From the NCBI GenBank assembly GCA_905221605.1, contig CAJNDS010002205.1, positions 462,639 through 526,638 on the forward strand: 64,000 nucleotides of DNA. The letters run 5' to 3'. Source of the DNA: Symbiodinium natans (taxonomy: Eukaryota; Sar; Dinophyceae; Suessiales; Symbiodiniaceae). The notes under the pieces are model-generated. The model was not told the origin of the DNA, made no database searches, and saw only the letters and a program-made list of their open reading frames with translations. Positions 32,399 to 39,986 of the stretch are shown here, in pieces (the first letter of the stretch is position 1; each line of letters opens with the position of its first letter). The position numbers were made by a program, and so were the translations under genes.

Positions 32399-33220
32399 TT
32401 ATGAGCTTACAGATTGAATACTTGAACGTCTTGAACTGGTTCTGCTTCTTATGTATTCTATGGTTTCTTGACTTCTACGAGAACTAACAACGCTTTGAGG
32501 TGGCGATGCTTCATCAACATATTCAATAGTCCGATTACTTGGAACAGAACTTTGAACTGTTTCGGGCGCTGATGAATGAATGTGTTCGCTTAATGCTTCT
32601 TCTTCAACTGGTAATAATACACTTCTGTTCGAACTTCTACGAGAACTTGATGAGGATGAAGAAGGCTCATAAGATTTTTTAACATTCATAGGCAAGCTGT
32701 TATCGCTCTCTTCGCTCTCTTGTTGTTCAATGGGTGTTTCACGTTCTAAATCATCATCTTCAATTTGTTGCCTTCTGTTTCGCATTTCTTCTCTTTCTTC
32801 TTTGAACTCATCATCTCCAAACATGGCATCATAAACTCTTCGCATTACTGACTTTTTCTGTGGTTGTTCGCGTTCTCTTTCCCCGTCGCGTTCCTTTTCA
32901 CTTATCTTTACGCTCTCTTCGCTTTCAATCTCGGGTTCTTCTTTAATTTCTTCTTCTGGTGTTCTCATACTTTCGCTTTCTGTTATACTTGGCGTTTCAT
33001 TGAACGCATCTGTTTGTGTTCCCTTCTCTGGGTTTTCATTCAATAATAAGGTTTTCCTATCGTATTTCCCTAAATCAAAATCATCAAAATCGACCTCATC
33101 TAATAATATCCCTTGTTGTGTTCTTCTTTGACGTTCTGGCAATATTCTTAATCTGCTTGTTCTCGCTTCTCGTTCAATTTGTTCAAAAGTCGGACGTAAC
33201 CGTAACATATAATATAACAT
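32399..33220 (-). CDS. Acidic low-complexity protein with LRPT N-terminus
   Basis: 273 residues, rich in Glu, Ser and Arg, and largely disordered by composition. The first 60 residues share a signature with the next gene upstream: 'LRLRPTFEQIE', then 'LLDEVDFDDF', compared with 'LKLRPTYDELV' and 'SQLDNVDF'. The end is Ser/Arg-rich (SSRRSQETIEYI ... SSRRSSIQSV). It lacks a TTAAAG box and lies among virion genes, so a virion-internal, scaffold or cement role is possible. I do not recognise a family. Confidence 0.8.
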   Translation of the reverse strand: MLYYMLRLRPTFEQIEREARTSRLRILPERQRRTQQGILLDEVDFDDFDLGKYDRKTLLLNENPEKGTQTDAFNETPSITESESMRTPEEEIKEEPEIESEESVKISEKERDGEREREQPQKKSVMRRVYDAMFGDDEFKEEREEMRNRRQQIEDDDLERETPIEQQESEESDNSLPMNVKKSYEPSSSSSSSRRSSNRSVLLPVEEEALSEHIHSSAPETVQSSVPSNRTIEYVDEASPPQSVVSSRRSQETIEYIRSRTSSRRSSIQSVSS

Positions 33221-33299
33221 AAGATAGATTTTGTTAATTTATTTTAGATAAATTAAGAAATTCTTCAATTTGAAAAATTGAGCAATTTGTTTTATATGC

Positions 33300-34076
33300 T
33301 CAAACTGGTAAAAAAGATTTGGCTAATGCCGTTGCTCCTGCTTTTGCTAATGTTTCTACTCCTGCCTTTGCTCCACTTACTAATATGTTTGCTGTGCTTG
33401 ATGAACTTGTTGAAGGTTGTATTTCTGTTGTTGGGGTTTGTTTGCCTCTAATTCTTTTTGATACTTTGCTTAGTCTAACTCCTCTCGCATCTCTTGAAGG
33501 TGGCACACTTTCTAACGGTGGCATTTCATCGTCATCATCTTCTTCTAATTCATCTTCTAAAATTACACCGTCTGGTATTTCTTGGTCTCCCACTTCTCTT
33601 AATTCACTACTTGCTTCATTAGCTGTTGATGATGACGTATTCCTAATAAATTGGTTGTGTCGTTCTAATTCTGCTCTTATTGCGTCAATCTGTTCTATGG
33701 CTAAACTTGGAACTTCACTTTCCGAAGGCGTTGAACCTACATCTAAAAATGGTGTTGTTGCACCACTTGGCATTGATGAACTTACTGACGTCTGAGCGTT
33801 TAGCATTCCTACCGATGTCCCTCTTGCTATTGCCGTTTGTCTCAGTTGTGTTTGTCTCATTTCTTCTTTTAATTTGTCTTCTTCTTGCTTCTTCAATCCC
33901 AAAAAATCAACGTTATCTAACTGACTACCGAACTGATTATTACGAAATAATGTAGCTCTTCTGTCAATTATTTTTTCAATTGGTGGTCTGTTAGGGTCGC
34001 CTTGGCTTTCAATCATACCGACTAACTCGTCGTATGTTGGACGTAATTTTAATTCTGATTTTAATGTTTTAATCAT
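33300..34076 (-). CDS. LRPT-family protein with Gly/Ala amphipathic C-terminus
   Basis: 258 residues. The N-terminus has the LRPTYDEL and LDNVDFLGL motifs shared with the neighbouring 273-residue protein. The middle is Ser/Thr/Glu-rich. The last 25 residues (SGAKAGVETLAKAGATALAK and then SFLPV) form a small-residue amphipathic segment that could contact membranes. Capsid-internal membrane-active peptides of adenovirus type are an analogy only. No TTAAAG box, so grouped with late-type genes. Function unknown. Confidence 0.8.
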   Translation of the reverse strand: MIKTLKSELKLRPTYDELVGMIESQGDPNRPPIEKIIDRRATLFRNNQFGSQLDNVDFLGLKKQEEDKLKEEMRQTQLRQTAIARGTSVGMLNAQTSVSSSMPSGATTPFLDVGSTPSESEVPSLAIEQIDAIRAELERHNQFIRNTSSSTANEASSELREVGDQEIPDGVILEDELEEDDDDEMPPLESVPPSRDARGVRLSKVSKRIRGKQTPTTEIQPSTSSSSTANILVSGAKAGVETLAKAGATALAKSFLPV

Positions 34077-34160
34077 ATACGTAAAGTTAGATTTTAATTT
34101 TATTCATAAAATTAAAATATAACGGAACAGATTTATGTAATAAATCTCTTTATTTTAGAT

Positions 34161-34481
34161 TTAAATTATTTCTTTCATTATAGTTTTTAATTCATCTTGG
34201 CGTTTCATCAGTTCCTCTTTCGTTCTTACTGGCATTGATGGTCTCTCTAATTGTCTATTAATATCATCTAACTGACCTTGATATAGCGATTGCTTCTGAT
34301 GCTGTAGCCAATCATTACGCAGTCTAACATTTTTACCTCTATTCTCTGCTTCTTCAATTCTCATCTTTAAATCTTCTAAATATTTTCTGCGACTTGCTAC
34401 ACCGATTGATTCTTCTAAATCATAGTATTGTTCTACTTGAGGTGGCCTTTTGAATTCACTTTTACTTTTAAACATACTCAT
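34161..34481 (-). CDS. Small coiled-coil protein
   Basis: 106 residues. The N-terminus 'KSEFKRPPQVEQYYDLEES' is followed by a long charged helix (YLEDLKMRIEEAENRGK ... EELMKRQDELKTIMKEI). It lies next to the LRPT pair and shares the Arg-Pro N-terminal flavour. Possible minor virion or scaffold protein; family not recognised. Confidence 0.75.
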   Translation of the reverse strand: MSMFKSKSEFKRPPQVEQYYDLEESIGVASRRKYLEDLKMRIEEAENRGKNVRLRNDWLQHQKQSLYQGQLDDINRQLERPSMPVRTKEELMKRQDELKTIMKEII

Positions 34482-34518
34482 ATTATACTTAATAATAGAT
34501 ATTTATTATTAAATATAA

Positions 34519-35151
34519 TTAATTTTCTTTCGTTTGTTTTTTCAATGCTTTCAATTCTTTTCTTCTCTCACTTATTCTTTCTTTGTTAGCGCGGTAGTGC
34601 TCACGATTTTGTCTGTTCTTTTCTTCTTTATTATGTTTATGTTTTGCTCTTGCTTTTTCGTTTATCAATTCTCTATTGTTTTCCCTGTATGTTTGTTGTT
34701 GCTCCTTCTCTCTATCTTTGTTAGTCTCATAACGCTCTCGCCTCTGCTGGTTTAAGTGCTCTTTGTTGTTCTCGTGGTATTCTTTACATTTGTCTAAAAT
34801 ATGTTCTATATTTTCCTCATAATATTCTTTCCGAGTTCTACATTCAACTTTTAAATTTAGTGCTGGTTTCATCTCCCTAATCAGTTCTCCTTCTCGCTTT
34901 CTTAACTGGTAAAAGTTTTCACAAGGGTAATCCTCTATAAGTTCAGGGTAGAAAGCATCATTATCATCAACTTCATTCATAAAAACGACTAACTTTCTAC
35001 TTTGTTGTTTCGGTTTTTTGCGACTTGCTCTATGCTCAACCATTCTTTGGCTTAAGCTTTGACATGTGCTTCCAATATAGATATCATCATTAATCTTATT
35101 CCTAATGCAATAGATTTTTCCTTTTGAATAGTCTTTTGGATGTCTGGACAT
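34519..35151 (-). CDS. GIY-YIG endonuclease (copy 2)
   Basis: 210 residues. The GIY-YIG core is at the N-terminus (KGKIYCIRNKINDDIYIGST, then CQSLSQRMVEHRASRKK), with a conserved-type Glu further on in 'REGELIREMKPALN'. The rest is a long Lys/Glu/Asn/Arg tail in loose 11-16 residue repeats (Y-x2-NKE pattern). Unlike copies 1 and 3 it has no C-terminal Cys/His finger. A TTTAAAGA box lies 29 nt upstream. Confidence 0.9.
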   Translation of the reverse strand: MSRHPKDYSKGKIYCIRNKINDDIYIGSTCQSLSQRMVEHRASRKKPKQQSRKLVVFMNEVDDNDAFYPELIEDYPCENFYQLRKREGELIREMKPALNLKVECRTRKEYYEENIEHILDKCKEYHENNKEHLNQQRRERYETNKDREKEQQQTYRENNRELINEKARAKHKHNKEEKNRQNREHYRANKERISERRKELKALKKQTKEN

Positions 35152-35180
35152 CTTGATAGATATTGTTTAATATTGTTTTA

Positions 35181-35188
35181 TCTTTAAA
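35181..35188 (-). promoter_or_regulatory. TTTAAAGA box upstream of GIY-YIG copy 2
   Basis: TTTAAAGATAAA, 29 nt before the start codon. Confidence 0.45.
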
Positions 35189-35194
35189 TATAAT

Positions 35195-35815
35195 TTAAAA
35201 CATGCTTGTTTTAAACCTTGCTATTTTCTCGGCTTTCTCTTGTTGCTTCAATTTCTTCATTTCGTTGTATGATTGTTGTAATAATTCGCTTGCTGTTAAT
35301 TGGCGTTCTGGCGGTTTTATTACGACGGGTTGTTTGGTTGTTGCTTTGGTTTTAACCTCGATAGGCTCTGAATAATGAACAACTTCGTTTGTTACATTTT
35401 GTGCGTTTTTATCGTTTTCTTTATTTTGATATTTGCTTTTCATTTCTTCTTCTATTTCTTTTCTCATCTGTTCCTTCAGTTTAGACCCATACGAGTTTTT
35501 CTGTTTATTAACGGGCAATGTTTCCGAAGGCTGACCTTTACAATTTCTCGGATGCGAATGTTTTAAGCTCTTGGGTAACATCTTTTTATCACAGTCGGGA
35601 CAATTTACCATCTCTACGACCTTTACTGTTCTCGGTAGTTTTTTCGCCGTTGCTTTTGGTTTCGGTTTCTCTTCCGCTTCTTCTTGCTTTGCTTCCTCTT
35701 GTTTAATTTCTTGTGTGGGTTGTGGTTCGGTCGCTTCTTCAATAATATTTTCAACCACCTTTTCATTTGCTTCTTCATTTTGACTTTCTTGAACTTCATT
35801 ATTAATCGTTTCCAT
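35195..35815 (-). CDS. Acidic protein with central zinc finger
   Basis: 206 residues. The first 65 residues are Glu/Gln/Lys repeats (disordered). A C-x2-C ... H ... C finger sits at about 70-95 (VNCPDCDKKMLPKSLKHSHP, then RNCKG), and Lys/Gln-rich helices follow. The architecture suggests a nucleic-acid-associated regulator. A TTTAAAGG box at 35850-35857 overlaps the end of the penton-like gene upstream. Confidence 0.8.
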   Translation of the reverse strand: METINNEVQESQNEEANEKVVENIIEEATEPQPTQEIKQEEAKQEEAEEKPKPKATAKKLPRTVKVVEMVNCPDCDKKMLPKSLKHSHPRNCKGQPSETLPVNKQKNSYGSKLKEQMRKEIEEEMKSKYQNKENDKNAQNVTNEVVHYSEPIEVKTKATTKQPVVIKPPERQLTASELLQQSYNEMKKLKQQEKAEKIARFKTSMF

Positions 35816-35845
35816 ATATTCTATATAGAAATTTTATATGTTATT

Positions 35846-36682
35846 TTAACCTTTAAAAAATGTTATCGTGAATGAAACATCCACCTCGTTTAAATTAATA
35901 TTTTGGTTAAGATGGTCGGTTAGCTTAAAATTTAGTCTTCTTAATAATTTGTTTGAGACGTCAATATAATCAACAACGCTCAACTCGGAATCATTAATGA
36001 CTCCTAAGTAAGGAACATTAACGGGAATCTTTTTAATAATACTTGAGTTACCCGCTACTGTTAATTGGTTATAGTTGCTAATTTCATTACAATGCAAATA
36101 AACATTTTTAACAGGTGTTAAATCAATAAAATTAGTTGTATAAGGTGCTACATTAGTATAAGCGTCGGTTGCTGGGGTTGTGTTACCAATCACGCGGTTT
36201 AATGAATATAAGTTATTAACATCAACGGGGTCACTAAACAAATTTGCCACTGGCGCAACTTCCCCATCAGTGAGAAGAACAAAAATAACTGTTGCATAAT
36301 TAGAACTGATTGTAAATTTGTTAGTTGATGTGTTGTAACTTAAAGAATATGTGTTAGGTCTGTCGTTTGTATCCACTAATAGATTAATCGCTATTTGTAT
36401 GGTTTGTGCTAAATCTACCGCTGTATAATTACCTTCGGGAATTGTTACTTTACGATAAGTAACACCCGCTATAACACCAGGGGGTATAACTTGATGTCTC
36501 CAATAAATATTGTTATTTGTGCTGTTTATTGAATACCAAGAATGCGGAATACTTACCTCATGTATTTGACATAACATATTATCTTCGAGTTGAACAGTTT
36601 CAGGCAAGTCTATCGTAAATTCGGACGAAGTGCCATTGACTTTATAACTACTATCGATATATACCTTTTTGAACTTCAACAT
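35846..36682 (-). CDS. Penton-like minor capsid protein
   Basis: 278 residues, all-beta in character. The N-terminal block 'VYIDSSYKVNGTSSEFTIDL' with 'PETVQLEDNMLCQIHEVSIP' and 'HSWYSI' matches the start I know from minor capsid (penton) proteins of Polinton-like viruses, where it reads roughly 'V-D-S-R ... F-x-I-x-L-P'. It is divergently arranged with the lipase-like gene, 42 bp apart, and its upstream region is AT-rich without a TTAAAG box. It would occupy the capsid vertices. Confidence is good for a structural role and moderate for penton specifically. Confidence 0.8.
   Translation of the reverse strand: MLKFKKVYIDSSYKVNGTSSEFTIDLPETVQLEDNMLCQIHEVSIPHSWYSINSTNNNIYWRHQVIPPGVIAGVTYRKVTIPEGNYTAVDLAQTIQIAINLLVDTNDRPNTYSLSYNTSTNKFTISSNYATVIFVLLTDGEVAPVANLFSDPVDVNNLYSLNRVIGNTTPATDAYTNVAPYTTNFIDLTPVKNVYLHCNEISNYNQLTVAGNSSIIKKIPVNVPYLGVINDSELSVVDYIDVSNKLLRRLNFKLTDHLNQNINLNEVDVSFTITFFKG
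35850..35857 (-). promoter_or_regulatory. TTTAAAGG box inside the 3' end of the penton-like gene
   Basis: TTTAAAGGTTAAAATAAC, 34 nt before the zinc-finger gene start. Confidence 0.45.
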
Positions 36683-36724
36683 TATTAATTAATTGATAAA
36701 ATAATTTTATAAGTTTATTATATT

Positions 36725-37366
36725 ATGCACAAACATAAAAGAAGAAATGAAGGTATATTATACGAAGCGCCTAATACAAGAAATAAGATTAATGACGAAG
36801 TTAGGGAAGAATTAGCAGGAACCGAAACGTTTTTAACCGATACACAAGGTTTAAGATTAGCATATGAAAACCCAGAAGGGATTTATCAAAATGGTTCTAT
36901 TTTATACATAGCAGGAACTAAAAGCGGGAGAGATGTTTATGATGACTTAAAATTACCATTGTATCAAACACAACAAACAAAAAGATATAAGGACGTTGAT
37001 AAATTCATTAAAGACGGAACTATACAAGTTGATGGTAAAAAACTCACAGGTATTACTGATATAATAAGCCATAGCTTAGGGTCGGCGGTGGGACAACAAA
37101 TTAATAATGATTATGGTAATATTTTTAGAAGTAGAAGTTACGGTTCGCCTTTTGTTTCAGGACAACGCCCAGAAGACACAGGAACAAACCTAAGAATAAG
37201 AAAAGCGGGTGACGTTGTTAGTATGTTCGATAAAGGCAGTTTAACATTAAACAGAGGAACGTTAGACCCTTTACAAAATCATTCATATCAAGATATAGGC
37301 AATGTTCATAATAAAGCGGGGAATTTACCAATAACGCAAGAAGAATTTATGGAACAATTTAATTAA
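36725..37366 (+). CDS. Class-3-lipase-like (alpha/beta hydrolase) protein
   Basis: 213 residues. The visible hydrolase features, in order, are: 'YIAGTKSGRDVYDDLKLP' (equivalent of the G-T-x-D-W-x-D segment), nucleophile elbow S-H-S-L-G with S117, 'SYGSPFVSG' as the strand after it, D163 in 'RIRKAGDVVSMFD' and H186 in 'LQNHSYQDIG'. The spacing fits a Ser-Asp-His triad of class-3 lipases. The usual elbow is G-H-S-L-G-G; here the first Gly is Ser and the last is Ser. There is no signal peptide. It lies between penton and capsid genes without a TTAAAG box, so it may be a virion enzyme acting on host membrane lipid during entry or exit (inference). Confidence 0.75.
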   Translation: MHKHKRRNEGILYEAPNTRNKINDEVREELAGTETFLTDTQGLRLAYENPEGIYQNGSILYIAGTKSGRDVYDDLKLPLYQTQQTKRYKDVDKFIKDGTIQVDGKKLTGITDIISHSLGSAVGQQINNDYGNIFRSRSYGSPFVSGQRPEDTGTNLRIRKAGDVVSMFDKGSLTLNRGTLDPLQNHSYQDIGNVHNKAGNLPITQEEFMEQFN

Positions 37367-37385
37367 TTTCTCAATACTATTAATA

Positions 37386-37580
37386 ATGTTTGCATATAAA
37401 ACAACATCATACGAGAAGGTGGAGAAGCCGAAGCCCGATAAAAAGTTTAAGCAGAACAGCTACGAGGAAATACGAAAAATCGTAGAGGATGGCGGAGAGA
37501 TGAAACTGAAAGAGACCATTAAAGCAAAGAAAGACAATAATAAAACCGAAAATAAAATTAAGTTTAATTTATTTGATTAA
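37386..37580 (+). CDS. Small basic protein before the capsid gene
   Basis: 64 residues, very rich in Lys and Glu ('EKVEKPKPDKKFKQNSYEEI'). It starts 19 nt after the lipase-like stop and precedes the capsid gene by 44 bp, in the same direction. It could be a DNA-condensing or internal virion protein. Family not recognised. Confidence 0.7.
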   Translation: MFAYKTTSYEKVEKPKPDKKFKQNSYEEIRKIVEDGGEMKLKETIKAKKDNNKTENKIKFNLFD

Positions 37581-37624
37581 ATTTATTATAAAAATATTAA
37601 TTATCTAATCATAAATATATAAGT

Positions 37625-39067
37625 ATGGAAACGTTCGCACCCGAAGATATCCTTATTGATAATTTAAGCTTTAAATTAAACAAAGGTAGTTCATACATTC
37701 AAGACCGCCGAAGCGTCTCATTCTGGCCGACTGGTTCAAATATCTATAAAAGCAATAGTGGTAACCGTGTATTGAAATTTTCATTAAACGGAGAAGATAA
37801 TACATGGTTAGACCCTCAATCGGTTCGCATTTTCTTTACATTACAAAACTTAGACCTTGGCGATTATGATAATAAACTTCGTCCATTATCACCCGCTTAT
37901 TCTTTCTTCAGACGAATGCGAATTATTGCTGGTAATCAAGTTGTTGAAGACTTTGATAATTATAACCGAGTTCATCATATGTTCTCTAAAATGATGTCTG
38001 CAGGAGCACGAAAAGACGAAGCAAACGAATCCTTCGGATATAGATACGATGACGAAGTAAGAACATTATATGCCGACGGAGTAACACCCGAATTAAAATA
38101 TGAAGTTAACGGTTATAATTGCCAAGGATTTAAAAACAAAATGACAGTTTGTTTCAAACCATTATGTGGCCTCTTTTCACAATTTAAATATTTACCATTA
38201 AAATATATGGGAAACTTAACAATCGAATTAGAACTCGTGACGAATGCAACCGATTGTATTATTGATTATAATGATGATACCGCGAACACTGCCGTAGGCA
38301 ATCGTTTCGTAAATAATGTTAATCCCGCAGACGCGGGACAAGAAAACGCAAGATACAGAAATACAAGTATTCAATGGGAAATCAATAACGCTCGTGTTGT
38401 TTGCGATGTTTGCACCCTTGATAATAATTTGAATAATGAATATGTTAAGCATCTGTTAGAAGGAAAAGGATTACCCATTACTTATACCACTTATATTACT
38501 CAATCACAAGCATTAACAGGAAACGACAATTTTAGCGTTCAAGTTATTCGTTCAGTATCTAAATTAGTAGCATCGTTTGTTACATTTTACAAGAGCGGAG
38601 ACCCAAGCACAGGTTTTGAATACTGCGATAAAGAGTTCTGTCGCTTCTATCATCCACAACAGGCATCGTTTCCCGCAAACGAAGGAATATATGACCCCGA
38701 TTTGGATTTAGAATTTCAGATTCAATTAGGTTCTAAATTGTATCCAGAATACCCATGTGCTTCGATTACCGAGTGCTACTATCATTTACGAAAGGCATTA
38801 AATCTACCAATGTTTCACCAACATAGTTTATCAATTGATTTTAAACAATATAGAGACCGTCAATTTGTGTTTGCCTTTAGCTTTGAAAAAGTGCCAGATA
38901 GCAGTTATACAGGAATTAATACACGTGCAGGGCAACAAATGTTATTAAAAGTTAAACCCGCCAACGCTTCAATAACTAATACGAATATGCCAGATAGTGT
39001 TTATTTAACATTACTCTCGGAACAAATATTAGAAATAAAAGACCTCGGTTTGAAAGTTTTTGACTGA
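37625..39067 (+). CDS. Major capsid protein, double jelly-roll type
   Basis: 480 residues. Segments typical of Polinton-like virus capsids are visible: an N-terminal extended arm ('RRSVSFWPTGSNIYKS'), the first jelly roll with 'SFFRRMRIIAGNQVVEDFDN' and 'YNRVHHMFSKM', then 'FKPLCGLFSQFKYLPLKYMG' followed by 'NLTIELELV', which is the hallmark end of the first barrel. The second barrel covers about 230-480 and ends with 'LSEQILEIKDLGLKVFD'. It forms the pseudo-hexameric trimers of an icosahedral shell. The length fits the family. The AT-rich leader has no TTAAAG box. Confidence 0.93.
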   Translation: METFAPEDILIDNLSFKLNKGSSYIQDRRSVSFWPTGSNIYKSNSGNRVLKFSLNGEDNTWLDPQSVRIFFTLQNLDLGDYDNKLRPLSPAYSFFRRMRIIAGNQVVEDFDNYNRVHHMFSKMMSAGARKDEANESFGYRYDDEVRTLYADGVTPELKYEVNGYNCQGFKNKMTVCFKPLCGLFSQFKYLPLKYMGNLTIELELVTNATDCIIDYNDDTANTAVGNRFVNNVNPADAGQENARYRNTSIQWEINNARVVCDVCTLDNNLNNEYVKHLLEGKGLPITYTTYITQSQALTGNDNFSVQVIRSVSKLVASFVTFYKSGDPSTGFEYCDKEFCRFYHPQQASFPANEGIYDPDLDLEFQIQLGSKLYPEYPCASITECYYHLRKALNLPMFHQHSLSIDFKQYRDRQFVFAFSFEKVPDSSYTGINTRAGQQMLLKVKPANASITNTNMPDSVYLTLLSEQILEIKDLGLKVFD

Positions 39068-39079
39068 TTTTGAGATATA

Positions 39080-39092
39080 TTTAAAGACATAT
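39080..39092 (+). promoter_or_regulatory. TTTAAAGACATAT box upstream of GIY-YIG copy 3
   Basis: 24 nt before the start codon. TTAAAGACAT is shared with the boxes at 26923 and 43680. Confidence 0.5.
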
Positions 39093-39116
39093 TAACTAAT
39101 AATATTATTAGGTAAT

Positions 39117-39947
39117 ATGCCTTCAAAACCGATTGATTACAGTAATACATACTTTTATAAGATTGTATGTAAGGATATAAATATACAAGATTGTTATGTA
39201 GGTCACACAACAGACTTTACGAAAAGAAAATCACAGCATAAATCAAAATGTTATGATGAAAACGACAGACATTTCAATATTTATCTGTATCAGTTTATTC
39301 GCGAAAATGGGGGATGGGAAAATTGGGATATGATAAATATTAAGACAACGAAATGTAAAGATAGTTTAGAAGCAAAAAGTATTGAACGCGATTTTTCTGA
39401 AAAACTAAAAGCAACACTAAATATCAGAAGACCTCTTAGAACCAATGAAGAGAAAGCAGAAAGTAAAAAGATATGGAGAGACAATAACCCCGAATACAAC
39501 AAGCAATATTACCAAGACCATAAAGAAGAACATAACGCATATGGTAAGCAATACGGAGAAGACCACAAGGAGGAAATTAAAGAATATAAGAAGAAACACT
39601 ATGAAGAGAACAAAGACGAGATATTAGCAAAACAAAAAGAAAGATACGAAGATAACAAAGAAGTAATTTTAGAAAGAAATAAGAAGTGGAGAGACGAACA
39701 CCAAGAAGAACAGAAAGACTACCACAAAACATATCGTGAAAACAATAAGGAAGCAGTAGCAGAAAGAAAAAAGAAATGTGTAGAGAAAAAGAAAGACGAG
39801 TATTTACAGAAGAAGCGTGACTATTACCAAAGTAAAAAAGAAAAGCAATTATGCGAATGTGGTTCAATGGTTAGTTCATTTGAGAAATCAAGACACCTTA
39901 AATCACAAAAACATCAAACATATCTAAAACAACAACAAGAAATTTAA
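39117..39947 (+). CDS. GIY-YIG endonuclease with C-terminal zinc finger (copy 3)
   Basis: 276 residues. The N-terminal core has 'TYFYKIVCKDINIQDCYVGH' followed by 'TTDFTKRKSQHK' (Y-K-I ... Y-V-G-H, a variant of GIY-YIG). A Lys/Glu/Tyr-rich tail in 12-15 residue repeats runs from about 120 to 240 (pattern Y-x-ENKDEI...). The C-terminus has 'LCECGSMVSSFEKSRHLKSQ' followed by 'KH', the same C-x-C ... H-x5-H finger as copy 1. It sits between two virion genes but has an early-type box, as expected of an inserted selfish gene with its own promoter. Confidence 0.9.
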   Translation: MPSKPIDYSNTYFYKIVCKDINIQDCYVGHTTDFTKRKSQHKSKCYDENDRHFNIYLYQFIRENGGWENWDMINIKTTKCKDSLEAKSIERDFSEKLKATLNIRRPLRTNEEKAESKKIWRDNNPEYNKQYYQDHKEEHNAYGKQYGEDHKEEIKEYKKKHYEENKDEILAKQKERYEDNKEVILERNKKWRDEHQEEQKDYHKTYRENNKEAVAERKKKCVEKKKDEYLQKKRDYYQSKKEKQLCECGSMVSSFEKSRHLKSQKHQTYLKQQQEI

Positions 39948-39986
39948 TATAACATTCTAATAATAATATATCTAATTATTATTATA

